A DNA stretch of 47,936 bases from CAYFLR01 sp964343805 (lineage in GTDB: Bacteria > Bdellovibrionota_B > Oligoflexia > CAYFLR01): NCBI GenBank assembly GCA_964343805.1, contig CAYFLR010000046.1, forward strand, positions 1 through 47,936, in the 5' to 3' direction. Made by a program: the position numbers and the translations under genes. Of the stretch, positions 1-8,753 are shown piece after piece (the stretch's first letter is position 1; each line of letters starts with the position of its first letter). Below the pieces are notes generated by a model. It was not told the DNA's origin. It searched no databases and worked only from the letters and a program-made list of their open reading frames with translations.

Positions 1-29
1 TGAACCGTCCAATTTTGAGACTATTAGTT

Positions 30-52
30 ACACCATTTTTCCCTGCACAAAG
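30..52. repeat. Solo copy of a 23-bp dispersed repeat
   Basis: This 23-bp stretch matches the reverse complement of 10913-10935 at 22 of 23 positions (one C/G difference at the centre). The same core forms both arms of the inverted-repeat element at 10912-11064. It lies in the leader upstream of the metalloprotease gene at 175. The partner arm, if any, would lie before the window starts. I see no other feature in bases 1-174 apart from the ribosome binding site of the next gene. Confidence 0.6.
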
Positions 53-174
53 TAATTTTACCTTAATCATCCTCACAATTTACCTGAATTCATTTTTTTT
101 GGCAGGAGATACCATGTTCTTTCTTTGTAATTTCTGCTATTAAAGATCTATTCACCATAAGAAAAAAGGAACCA

Positions 175-1569
175 ATGAGAAACTTACCGTCTATAAGAAT
201 AATTCTTAGTATATTTTTTTTATTAACTTCCAACCTATTTGCAAATGAAATGCCGCCCAGCGGAATGCCGCCCAGCGGAATGCCGCCCAGCGGAATTCCA
301 CAAAGTGATAAAATTGAGGTTAAATGGAAGCAAGTGAAAGTAGCAGCACCACCATTAAACTTCTCGTTAGTACTTTTTATTTGTGGAATAGAAAACTATC
401 GCTGTCATAAAATAGCCCAAAGTAATCAAATTACACTCCCCCACACTGGTGAGGTCAATCTATCTCAGTCTATTTTTGTCTCGGGTTACCACATTAATGA
501 TGTTATTGAAAATGCTCTAGATAAGAAAAGTGAGAATTACCAAATTGCAGTTCATCTCTATCAACATCCTCAAAGTGGTTTTAAGAATTTGATTGGAATA
601 AAAGATGTACCTTATCGAGATTTAGAGACAGAAGTGTATCAGCAATATAAAGTGAGCGAACCATTTGAAGCCTCTTTTGACCCTCTCAAATTCGTCAACA
701 CAACCTTTGAAATTACCAAATTCGAAAATCAACCTATAGAAGAGCCTCCTTCTCAACCAGTGGATCCAACTCCAGAGCCAATTCCCACCGGCGGATTGAC
801 TCTGGAAGCTTATGATAACATCATCCAATCAGTGGAGGATATTTACCTTCCTCTGGTAAGTCAGCTCAGTTTTCGTTTAAAATTTGTCAGGCTTTGGGAG
901 TCCTCTGAAGAAAATGCCATTGCTGGCATGGAAGAAGACAGTCAAGGTAAAATTTATAAAATGACCTTTCCCGGGGGTTTAGCCAGACATCCGAATATGA
1001 GCGCTGAAGCCTATACTCTAGTGGTTTGTCATGAGCTTTCTCATCATTTGGGAGGCGCTCCTACTTTTCCTGATGGAGCCTCTGTTGAAGGACAGGCTGA
1101 TTATTTTGCTGCTTTTGATTGTTTACGTCGTGTGCTCATTAGAAAAATACAAACTGAAAGTTCCCGACAGAAAGTTCAGGTACCTGTATTAGTCAAATTT
1201 CTATGCTCCAAAGCTTTTAAGGATGAGGAAAACAGATATCTTTGCGAAAGCATTGCCTTTCATGGTTATAAAACCACCTCATTCTTTGCACAGAAAAAAA
1301 ACCTTCCAGTTCCTGCTTTCACTACCCCTAGTTTAACAAGAGCCACTAAGTATTTTGAAGTTGGAGAAGACCCCCATCCATCCGCTCAGTGTAGACTAGA
1401 TACTTACCTCGCTGCTGCCTTATGTAACAAACACCCACTTAGCAAAGAGGTTGAAGACAATAGTTTAGCTGGTTTTATTAATAGAGTACCTTTAGATGAA
1501 GTTGAGGTGTGCCCTAACGAGGAGTATTATACCTTAGGGGAAAGACCAATCTGCTGGTTTATCCCCTAG
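175..1569 (+). CDS. Exported zinc metalloprotease-like protein (HExxH...ExxxD)
   Basis: A 464-residue protein with an N-terminal signal peptide (residues 1-24). Three perfect MPPSG repeats follow at residues 26-40, and a proline-rich linker lies near residues 183-205. The C-terminal half carries H286-E-L-S-H290, followed at residues 305-309 by E-G-Q-A-D. This HExxH plus ExxxD arrangement is that of gluzincins such as the M48 family, so zinc-dependent peptidase activity outside the cytoplasm is inferred. Several cysteines after the motif could form disulfides. An AAGGA site lies just before the ATG. It converges with the next gene, leaving 6 bp. The family beyond the motif is not recognised. 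Confidence 0.6.
   Translation: MRNLPSIRIILSIFFLLTSNLFANEMPPSGMPPSGMPPSGIPQSDKIEVKWKQVKVAAPPLNFSLVLFICGIENYRCHKIAQSNQITLPHTGEVNLSQSIFVSGYHINDVIENALDKKSENYQIAVHLYQHPQSGFKNLIGIKDVPYRDLETEVYQQYKVSEPFEASFDPLKFVNTTFEITKFENQPIEEPPSQPVDPTPEPIPTGGLTLEAYDNIIQSVEDIYLPLVSQLSFRLKFVRLWESSEENAIAGMEEDSQGKIYKMTFPGGLARHPNMSAEAYTLVVCHELSHHLGGAPTFPDGASVEGQADYFAAFDCLRRVLIRKIQTESSRQKVQVPVLVKFLCSKAFKDEENRYLCESIAFHGYKTTSFFAQKKNLPVPAFTTPSLTRATKYFEVGEDPHPSAQCRLDTYLAAALCNKHPLSKEVEDNSLAGFINRVPLDEVEVCPNEEYYTLGERPICWFIP
250..294 (+). repeat. Three perfect 15-bp tandem repeats encoding MPPSG
   Basis: The 15-bp unit atgccgcccagcgga occurs three times with no mismatch, right after the signal peptide of the metalloprotease gene. 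It is clearly richer in G+C than the surrounding DNA. A 15-bp period keeps the reading frame, so copy-number change would lengthen or shorten a mature N-terminal spacer without inactivating the gene. Confidence 0.9.
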
Positions 1570-1575
1570 TTGATT

Positions 1576-2298
1576 TTATTTACATTTTCCAATTAAGGTT
1601 TCAGGATCTATGCCGTCTAACTGTGAGACTTTTATCTTCGGTGTATTCGTAGTCACTTCAAAGAATTGGTTTTCTTTTTCAAAGAATCCGTACCATTTTT
1701 GATCCACAAGTACAATAGACTGCTCCTTATCAAATCTTGCAATATCATAACTCAGGGTAGATGAGTCCTTGCACTTCATCTTAATGTATGTGGGGTAAAT
1801 TCTGTCGGGATCAATGTCATTGAAGCTCCAGAATCGGAAGTTTTCAGTGGATTGACCTTGCCATTTCATGTCCATTACAAGGTTATCATTATTGGCATCA
1901 AATATAATGTAGGTACTTTCATCTGCATTGGATGCTTTAGCATAACCTACAAATTCTCCCTCACTAACCTTAGATAGGGTCAATTGATCAAAGGATTCAC
2001 TACTTGGTGCTTCAATTCCTCCAGGATAGTATGCAACATAAAGAAATGAGTTACCTTCAATTTCAAAATAATCAAAATAAGTTGTACCTATAAAGACGGT
2101 GCTCCCCCCATCTTCCATAGGTTCTTCTTCGTTAAAATAAAATCCAGTTATATGGGTTTTAATTGCACTTTCGACAACCTTATTGTCATTATCGAGCGCC
2201 GTAGCAACACTCTTCACCTCCCCCTCATCATCATCCTCTTTTGCACAATGAAAAGATACCAGTAACCAAAGGCTTATAAGTAAAAGTCTTAAAATCAT
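1576..2298 (-). CDS. Predicted lipoprotein of unknown function
   Basis: The start is ATG 2298-2296, because TTGGAGAACACT places a GGAG site 6-8 bases upstream; a longer reading begins at TTG 2310 and lacks such a site. The 240-residue product begins with a short hydrophobic signal ending in a lipobox-like SFHC, followed by an acidic EDDDEGE run typical of a surface or periplasmic lipoprotein spacer. The body is rich in aromatic and acidic residues and looks beta-rich. No family is recognised. It is convergent with the metalloprotease gene. Confidence 0.6.
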   Translation of the reverse strand: MILRLLLISLWLLVSFHCAKEDDDEGEVKSVATALDNDNKVVESAIKTHITGFYFNEEEPMEDGGSTVFIGTTYFDYFEIEGNSFLYVAYYPGGIEAPSSESFDQLTLSKVSEGEFVGYAKASNADESTYIIFDANNDNLVMDMKWQGQSTENFRFWSFNDIDPDRIYPTYIKMKCKDSSTLSYDIARFDKEQSIVLVDQKWYGFFEKENQFFEVTTNTPKIKVSQLDGIDPETLIGKCK

Positions 2299-2423
2299 AG
2301 TGTTCTCCAATTTTTCAGTTAGATGACGCTACAACTCTTTTCGCATAAAAAGACTTTTACTTTAGACTTTTTTAATAGTTTCTGATTAGAGAGTCTTAAA
2401 GATAGGTATAGCAAGGACTTCTT

Positions 2424-3491
2424 TTAGTTTCTTTTCTTGATAAGGCGAATGTAACCGTAATCATTTTCTGTCACGATTATGTTCCCTTGAAAGTCCATGG
2501 CAACTGCGCGAGGCTCACTAATTTTGAAACCAGGAGTCTGAAAGTGCTCATTATCTCCGGTGTGTGGGTGCCCTTTGTGTTTTCCATTTAAGAAAAGATG
2601 GATAATCCCATCCATATCTACATACCATATTTGAGATCCTTTATGGGTAGCCAAAAAGTACCCTCCTTCAGGGTGTTCCCAAACCCCTCTCACTTCAAAA
2701 AGCCCCGTTTCTTTAGCGGGGAAGCCATGTCCGCCACCGGTAGGAGTTCCATTACCAGCTATGACCCATTTACGTCCATCAGGTTTAATTCGGTAAACTA
2801 AGTGCTCTCCTTGACTTGTAGCCAATATATCCCCTGACTTAGTAACTACGAAGTTAGCTAATTCATCAAAGTTATCTGATAAGACTTCAATTCCTTTATC
2901 ATGAGTCCACTTTTTTAACTGCCAACAAGCGGCATAGAGCACCGTTTTCTCATCAGGGCTCACCCATAACCCTCTTCCAAAGCAAGTGCCATCTGGATCA
3001 TAAAACATAGTGGTCATATTACCATCACGTCCCACTTTTCGAACTTTGTCATTTCCCGTATCTAGTACATAGAATATGCCATTTTCTTTCACCCATAACC
3101 CATTAGGTAAGAAAAGATCTATTTCTGTGGCAGGACCAAAGTCAACTCCATCACCGGCACGGCTGGTACCCGCTACGGTGGTTATGGTTCCATCAAGCTC
3201 AATAGCTCTAATGGCATGAGCTTCTTTATCAGCAATATAAATTCGACCAGTGCCATCAGCTAATGCATGATGAGGTCTGGAAAGTTCAACCTGTAACCCA
3301 GGTGCCCCCTCATATTGAGACTTCCACCCATTTCCACTTTTTATTTCACCTGTACCTGCAAGTGTTACAAGTATATCATAACGTGAAACCAACTGATCAT
3401 AAGTAATATAGGAGCGAACATCTTTAGAGTAAACAGGAGTGTTATAGCTTAGAAAAATAGATAGGGTATAAAAAAATATCCTTAAAACCAT
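2424..3491 (-). CDS. Exported NHL-type beta-propeller protein
   Basis: I place the start at the tenth codon of the longer frame (ATG 3491), since AAAGGA lies 7 bases upstream and a signal peptide follows directly. The 355-residue product shows repeated propeller blades of NHL type, with motifs such as GRIYIADKEAHAIRAIELDG and IFYVLDTGNDKVRKVGRDG, each ending in a 'V(A)G(T/N)G' turn. NHL propellers act as interaction scaffolds or, in some families, as lyases; no catalytic motif is evident here. Periplasmic or extracellular location follows from the signal peptide. It lies 125 bp upstream of the lipoprotein gene on the same strand. Confidence 0.75.
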   Translation of the reverse strand: MVLRIFFYTLSIFLSYNTPVYSKDVRSYITYDQLVSRYDILVTLAGTGEIKSGNGWKSQYEGAPGLQVELSRPHHALADGTGRIYIADKEAHAIRAIELDGTITTVAGTSRAGDGVDFGPATEIDLFLPNGLWVKENGIFYVLDTGNDKVRKVGRDGNMTTMFYDPDGTCFGRGLWVSPDEKTVLYAACWQLKKWTHDKGIEVLSDNFDELANFVVTKSGDILATSQGEHLVYRIKPDGRKWVIAGNGTPTGGGHGFPAKETGLFEVRGVWEHPEGGYFLATHKGSQIWYVDMDGIIHLFLNGKHKGHPHTGDNEHFQTPGFKISEPRAVAMDFQGNIIVTENDYGYIRLIKKRN

Positions 3492-3691
3492 CAAATCATC
3501 CTTTCGTGAATTTTCCATCTCAGCCGCCTATCTTGCTTGTTGTCATCCAAATTGTCAAGAAAATCCTAAATAATGAACTAATTCACCTCTAAAGAGTCAA
3601 TATACTAAACTTTTCATCTAATTATTGCCATAAAATCACATATTATGTATTGCAAAGGTGCTTGCTCGATGGTCGAAACTTTGGAGGTTTT

Positions 3692-4651
3692 ATGTTGAAA
3701 TATGCTACCTGGTACTTCCTAATAGTAATTCAACTGCCCCTACAGGCAGAATGGGGATTCCCTAACCAAGAGTGTATAGATAAAATAACCATAAAAACCA
3801 CCCCTCACCCTATTTGTGGTAAATACATTCCCAACCAAGGTAAATGCCACATATTAGAGGATAACCAAACATCTTCTTCTCAACCATCACATTGTTTCCT
3901 ATTTAGTCTCTCAGGAATAGAGCGATTCGAATTCTTAGATTTTAATACCAATGATTCTTTTAAGGTTCTGGAAAATAAAGAAATATGCTTTGCAGGATCT
4001 TTATCTTTAACTTTTCCAAATGATTGCTTAAATAAATCGAATCAAAAACTTTTTTTCTTAGCAGGTAAGTCCCACTTGGTAGTAAAACCTAAAGATAAAT
4101 TAGCTCCAGACTTCAAAGGGGTTAAACTCACTAAATACCCTCAATTTAATAATTACCAAGCCCGCTTTGCAGAGTTATATGCTGAAAGTGTGCATGGTTA
4201 CAGTGAACCGGGTCAATCATGTGGAGACAGTTATTGTATTACTAATGGATCAAGAAATGATCGCTTAGATATGAATATCCGTGTCCAGCCAGATCGTTTG
4301 GACAGCGAGTTTATCGAAATAGCAGCTCTCTATTCAGTTAAAGATCTAGAAACTGGTCACTTAAGCACTCACCTCTTACGTTTTCCGAGAGAATACAAAA
4401 ATCCAGCTTTTATGGGCCGAGGAGTAAAATTTGCAAAGCATGAACATGTGCAAGCTCGATTTATTCGAGGAGAATTTGACCCCAATTACTTCACCTTAAA
4501 AATGACCTATTACAATCTATACTCTCACGATAGTCATGATGTGGAGCTCAGTGTTTATGTTCAATCAAAAAACGGCAATCGCTACTGGCTTACCCCTAAT
4601 GATCAAGAGTTTTGCTCGTTCAGCGTAAGAGAAATTGCAGGGACACTTTAA
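3692..4651 (+). CDS. Exported cysteine-containing protein, unknown family
   Basis: The start is ATG 3692, preceded by GGAGG and four bases; the longer frame from TTG 3650 has no site and adds a non-signal segment. The 319-residue product opens with a signal peptide (about residues 1-19, ending QAEW). It has a dozen or so cysteines, mostly in the first half (CIDK, ICGKY, GKCHI, HCFLF, CGDSYC), which suggests disulfide bonding in the periplasm or outside the cell. I recognise no domain. The SelO-like gene follows 44 bp downstream on the same strand and may be co-transcribed. Confidence 0.6.
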   Translation: MLKYATWYFLIVIQLPLQAEWGFPNQECIDKITIKTTPHPICGKYIPNQGKCHILEDNQTSSSQPSHCFLFSLSGIERFEFLDFNTNDSFKVLENKEICFAGSLSLTFPNDCLNKSNQKLFFLAGKSHLVVKPKDKLAPDFKGVKLTKYPQFNNYQARFAELYAESVHGYSEPGQSCGDSYCITNGSRNDRLDMNIRVQPDRLDSEFIEIAALYSVKDLETGHLSTHLLRFPREYKNPAFMGRGVKFAKHEHVQARFIRGEFDPNYFTLKMTYYNLYSHDSHDVELSVYVQSKNGNRYWLTPNDQEFCSFSVREIAGTL

Positions 4652-4695
4652 AAACCATTTATAATTTTTGCAAATTGACCGAAACGAAGTAGGTC

Positions 4696-5775
4696 ATGAT
4701 TAAATTCTGCATTATAGTAATAATCTACATTTTATGTTCTGATTTATCTTTAAGGGCTCATGAACCAGTTCGAGACCTTAAAGAGGTACTCAACCCCAAA
4801 CCGGAAAAGATGCATCAGCTGGCTCAAGCACAACTGGTGATGGCAGACTATCAAACTCTGCAACGAGATTTCAAAGGTCTAAGAGGTCTGACCAGAGAGC
4901 AAATAAGTTCCACTTTGATCCAGAATACCGCTTTTATATCCCAGTATCAATTAGGACAACAAGTGGTCAACACTGAAATTCCCTTAACAACCAACGAATT
5001 TATCGAGGCTCATAGACCCCAATCTTACGGCAGAGCCCACGTTTTTAACTTTCAAGATGGACTCATTGATGCAAAAGGAACAGGGACCATTCACCCTAAC
5101 CCTGCACCTTATAAAAATGGATTAATGACACTGGGGGAAGCGGTAAGAGAGTTTTTATTTCAAAAAATGGTCCAACAGGTCCTCACTCATGCAGGGTATG
5201 GAGCTGGGACAGTCGAATCCTATGGTGTGATCGATGCCGGTTTTGAGGTAATTATGGCTGATGGAACTAAGGAACCCGCAGGAATCCTTCTAAGACAAGC
5301 CCATTCAAGACTGACTCCTAGTGGTCGCCCCATTATTGATAAAGAGGCTGAAAAATTGGAGCTCCTTTTATGGAAATATGGGGTGATTTCTAATGACACT
5401 ATTGCGGGTAAAGAGTGGGTTTTAGCTCAAGATCATAATTTGCAGTTAACTAAATCAAGAGCGATCTTTGACTTTGGAGCCTTTTTAGTAGTTGAAAAAT
5501 TAGGCAATGCCAAGGTCCCAGTGGATCCTAAATTAAATATCCCTTTTCCTATTTGGGGCTATAGCAGCACTGGAAGATCTGATTCAAAGTACGATAATTT
5601 ATGGACCTGGTCCCATGAACTTGCACGCAATTGGCGATCTGGTAATGCAAGCTTACAAGACTTTGAAAACCATCAGCATAACTTGTTAAAACCGGTGTTC
5701 GAGAAATTACCAACCAAGGCGGATTTACACAACTGCAAGGGGTTATCCTCAGTAAGAGTTTTTCCAAGTCCTTAG
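4696..5775 (+). CDS. Exported SelO-like (Fido/kinase-fold) protein
   Basis: A 359-residue protein with a short signal peptide (about residues 1-21). It resembles SelO pseudokinases, which transfer AMP from ATP to proteins. Matching elements are K127 in KGTG (SelO beta-3 lysine in KGAG/KGSG); E152 in VREFL 25 residues on (23 in SelO, REFL); D246-H-N248 in VLAQDHN (SelO VLNTDN, with one residue inserted); and D259-F-G in IFDFGAF (SelO IDYGPF). The order and spacing are kept, so an active nucleotide-binding fold is plausible. Canonical SelO is longer (about 480 residues) and cytosolic or mitochondrial; an exported short form is unusual. Similarity was judged by eye only. Confidence 0.5.
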   Translation: MIKFCIIVIIYILCSDLSLRAHEPVRDLKEVLNPKPEKMHQLAQAQLVMADYQTLQRDFKGLRGLTREQISSTLIQNTAFISQYQLGQQVVNTEIPLTTNEFIEAHRPQSYGRAHVFNFQDGLIDAKGTGTIHPNPAPYKNGLMTLGEAVREFLFQKMVQQVLTHAGYGAGTVESYGVIDAGFEVIMADGTKEPAGILLRQAHSRLTPSGRPIIDKEAEKLELLLWKYGVISNDTIAGKEWVLAQDHNLQLTKSRAIFDFGAFLVVEKLGNAKVPVDPKLNIPFPIWGYSSTGRSDSKYDNLWTWSHELARNWRSGNASLQDFENHQHNLLKPVFEKLPTKADLHNCKGLSSVRVFPSP

Positions 5776-5778
5776 ACT

Positions 5779-6747
5779 TTATTTTTCAAAAGGCAGTTCT
5801 ACCCCTAAATAGAGTGACAAGAAACGAGTGTCATAATCTGGAGAATGGCCATTATCGAAGCCACTTCTATAAAGTGAGCTCTTGAGTCTAAGCCACTCCA
5901 CTTTAAAGAATGCTGGACCAAAAGTGAGCTTAGTCCCCACCGCAATGAGAGGGCTGAAATTAAAGTAGGTGAATCTCTCTAAAATCGGGGAATAGCTTTT
6001 TTCATCAGAACTTAGCACTACCGCACCCGTATAGGGACTATAAACCCCTTCACCCTTTTCTAAGGAAACACCCAAAAGGAGATACATATGGCGACCGGGA
6101 TGGAGGGATCCCAATAGATTCAATTCATGTATCTTTGTGTTTTGGCTATCGGCTCTAGCAGAACTAAAAAAGGGAGTGTCCATGTGTTTTTTTAAGTTAT
6201 ATTCAATTCCCGCGCCTAAATACCTGGTTAATTGAGTAGATAGACTCAAACCGTAGTTATCGTATGTTCTACTACTTAAACTTCTAAAAAATCCCGCAAA
6301 GGAAATAGTGGGTTTAAAACCATATATGGATTTAAAGTCATATTTTTTGTTCTTAGTAGGAGCAAAAATGCCCCTCACTTCCACTTTAGTGGCTAATGGA
6401 GACCAAAAAGTTAATAATCCTCCAAAAAGCCAGAGGAAATTCTTTGAACAAACCGGCTGGTCGATATACCGATCATTTCCAAAGTTATACCATTCCAAAT
6501 CCACCAAGCGATATCCTTTGTCTACCTTATTAGCCATGTCAAAGAGTGCGTAGTCATTAACCGAATCACAAAAGATCCATAAATACCCATTTCCACGCCC
6601 AACAAAAAGCTCTTCATCTTCCTCTTCATCTGACGAAATGGGTATTTTGTATTGCTTTTTAAGTAGTCTTTGGCTGTCTGATTCGAACATGTAATAGATA
6701 CAGGAAGAAAAAAACATACACATAATAAAAATAATTGCCTTTTTCAT
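5779..6747 (-). CDS. Outer-membrane beta-barrel-like lipoprotein
   Basis: A 322-residue protein with a lipobox (FFSSC, Cys near residue 16), preceded by AAAGGTAG. After an acidic stretch (DEEEDEEL) the sequence alternates hydrophobic and polar residues in strands rich in Tyr, Phe and Gly (for example YLGAGIEYNL and ALVGTKLTFG-like segments), as expected of a small outer-membrane barrel. It is the last gene of a minus-strand operon with the two LVIVD genes upstream (23 bp gap). Function is unknown. Confidence 0.55.
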   Translation of the reverse strand: MKKAIIFIMCMFFSSCIYYMFESDSQRLLKKQYKIPISSDEEEDEELFVGRGNGYLWIFCDSVNDYALFDMANKVDKGYRLVDLEWYNFGNDRYIDQPVCSKNFLWLFGGLLTFWSPLATKVEVRGIFAPTKNKKYDFKSIYGFKPTISFAGFFRSLSSRTYDNYGLSLSTQLTRYLGAGIEYNLKKHMDTPFFSSARADSQNTKIHELNLLGSLHPGRHMYLLLGVSLEKGEGVYSPYTGAVVLSSDEKSYSPILERFTYFNFSPLIAVGTKLTFGPAFFKVEWLRLKSSLYRSGFDNGHSPDYDTRFLSLYLGVELPFEK

Positions 6748-6770
6748 TTTGCTACCTTTTAATTCGAAAG

Positions 6771-8708
6771 TTAAAGCTTAACCTTTTCTACCTTGATACT
6801 CAGTGGATCATTATCCACAATATAGGCTAGATATAAAGTGTTCTCCTTAAGGACAGCCTTAAAGTCCAATACCGTTTGAGAACTCATTACATTCCTCCCA
6901 ATAGCCCTCCAAATTTGCCCTTCTAACATAAGAACTTTCAATTTGAATCCCTCTTTGCTATCACCCAGTACTAAAATGGGTTGACCGTCATAGGCTAAAA
7001 GTTGTGTTTTTAGACTGCTGCCCTTTAGAGGATTGACCGTTTTTATTTCTTCCCATTTACTTTCCCCCATTAATTTCCATAGAGAAATAGCACCGGCAGC
7101 TTCACCACTCTTAATTCCTATAAAAAGATGGTTTCCATCATTTGTTAACCAAACATCATCCACAACTTTCCCATCAAAAGGAACAGGAATATTGCCTAGG
7201 CTACCATGATAATCAAATGAGAATAAATAATTAAAACGATTGTCTTTCTTCACTAAGACAAAGTGTTTTTCATCAAAAAAAGTATGCTCCCATTTCTCTA
7301 TTTTTCCGTTAAAAAAACTGTCTATTGGAAGAGGAATCCATTCTCCACTTTCGGCTTTTTCTATAGTTAGTGATCCTTGACTCCATTTGCCGAAGGTCGT
7401 AAATAATCGATAAGAGATATCTTCTATTTGATGGAGTGTTAGCTGTTTAATGCTTAAATTATCATAATTAGAATTTTCATAATCATAGTACAAAGAAGTG
7501 CTAGATTGCTTTGTTGACCAATTATTGGAATTTTCATTATCATCTCTATTAAATACCAGCATGGTTAACTCACCCAAATCTTCTTTGAAAGTCATAATTG
7601 GGATTTGTTCATCTAGAGCCAAAGCAAAGGTTCTCACTATCTTATTAGATAAAGAATTACGAATATATTCAGAGTAATTTAAATAGTGCCATTCTTCGTC
7701 CTTTAACATATAGACAGCTGGAATACCTTTTATTACTTGATTGTTATCGTTACTATTAATATTGCTATTATTATTATCTGAGCCAGCAATGAACCCCACA
7801 TAAGGTATCTGATCTTCGCTCACTACTAGCTGCAAAGCGTGAGCACCATCAGTAACTTTCGAATCTAGACTGATATCGGACCACTCATGTGAGGAAGGCT
7901 CATTTTCTTTTGCAGTTTGAGTTTTAATACTATAAATAGGTAAAAGGCTCATTGGATCTAAATGGTTATCACGAATTTTAAATTGATATATGCCATGCTC
8001 ACTGGTGACAATGAGTTGACCAGAACCTTTGTTCGAATAAGGTATGACATCGGAACACTGTAAGGGATAGCGCCCCATAAAATAGACCCCTTTCTCTTTT
8101 ACATCTCCATAGAGACCAAACATTTTTAAACCAGCCTCTCCATCACAAATAAAAAGCTTATCGTCAAAGACTCCCAGCCCATAAGGAAACTCCAAGTTAT
8201 AACTATGAAGAACGGCAGGCTCTTCCAAGTTAGAAATATCCAATATATCAAGTTGATTGTTTTGACCGGTACACCATCCGGAACTACGACTTCGAAGAGT
8301 GACATAGGCATAATTACCTTTGGCTACAACAGGATCACAAGAGCGAGCATGAGAAAATTGGCTGAGTAATTTTAAGTTTTTTGGATCTTTGGCATCGAAG
8401 ATCCAAACACCTGTCCGAGAGCCAATAAGTAATTTATCTCCAAAAGGAAAAAGTGTCTCGATGTCCCAGTCTAACTTTTTTATTGCTGCTTTAGATGGAT
8501 TTTCCGGGTCTTTAATATCAATAATTTTGATTTCAGGACCAGCAATCACATACATAGTATCGCCTATAATGGTCATTTTAGCGGTGGATCCACCAATCCC
8601 TGTGCTACTGGATCCAGATGATTCTGATGTGGTGCCATCACTACAAGCAATATAAAAGCCAGCAAGTAAGAAAATAATTAATTGAGTTTTAAAGTAAGAA
8701 AAAGACAT
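6771..8708 (-). CDS. LVIVD-repeat beta-propeller lipoprotein
   Basis: A 645-residue protein with a lipobox at FYIAC (Cys near residue 22), then a Ser/Gly-rich linker. Residues about 45-250 contain LVIVD-type units such as MYVIAGPEIKIIDIKDPENP and LDILDISNLEEP, which form a propeller. The second half is a longer, less regular beta-rich region with Asn-rich low-complexity loops. GGAG lies 8 bases before the ATG. LVIVD proteins are exported and of unknown biochemical role. It follows the VanZ-like/LVIVD gene by 45 bp, which suggests one envelope complex or pathway. Confidence 0.7.
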   Translation of the reverse strand: MSFSYFKTQLIIFLLAGFYIACSDGTTSESSGSSSTGIGGSTAKMTIIGDTMYVIAGPEIKIIDIKDPENPSKAAIKKLDWDIETLFPFGDKLLIGSRTGVWIFDAKDPKNLKLLSQFSHARSCDPVVAKGNYAYVTLRSRSSGWCTGQNNQLDILDISNLEEPAVLHSYNLEFPYGLGVFDDKLFICDGEAGLKMFGLYGDVKEKGVYFMGRYPLQCSDVIPYSNKGSGQLIVTSEHGIYQFKIRDNHLDPMSLLPIYSIKTQTAKENEPSSHEWSDISLDSKVTDGAHALQLVVSEDQIPYVGFIAGSDNNNSNINSNDNNQVIKGIPAVYMLKDEEWHYLNYSEYIRNSLSNKIVRTFALALDEQIPIMTFKEDLGELTMLVFNRDDNENSNNWSTKQSSTSLYYDYENSNYDNLSIKQLTLHQIEDISYRLFTTFGKWSQGSLTIEKAESGEWIPLPIDSFFNGKIEKWEHTFFDEKHFVLVKKDNRFNYLFSFDYHGSLGNIPVPFDGKVVDDVWLTNDGNHLFIGIKSGEAAGAISLWKLMGESKWEEIKTVNPLKGSSLKTQLLAYDGQPILVLGDSKEGFKLKVLMLEGQIWRAIGRNVMSSQTVLDFKAVLKENTLYLAYIVDNDPLSIKVEKVKL

Positions 8709-8753
8709 ATTATTATCTCCAAATAAAAGAGCAAATAAACTAATGTAAAATTG

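Noticed and set aside
113..142. Mini-ORF (ATG after GGCAGGAGATACC) before the metalloprotease
   Set aside because: Only nine codons to the stop; possible upstream leader but unsupported.
2337..2375. AAAAAG...CTTTTT pairing downstream of the NHL-propeller gene
   Set aside because: Only A/T-rich arms of 6 bp with a 14-base loop; mostly a direct repeat of AAGTCT, not a hairpin.
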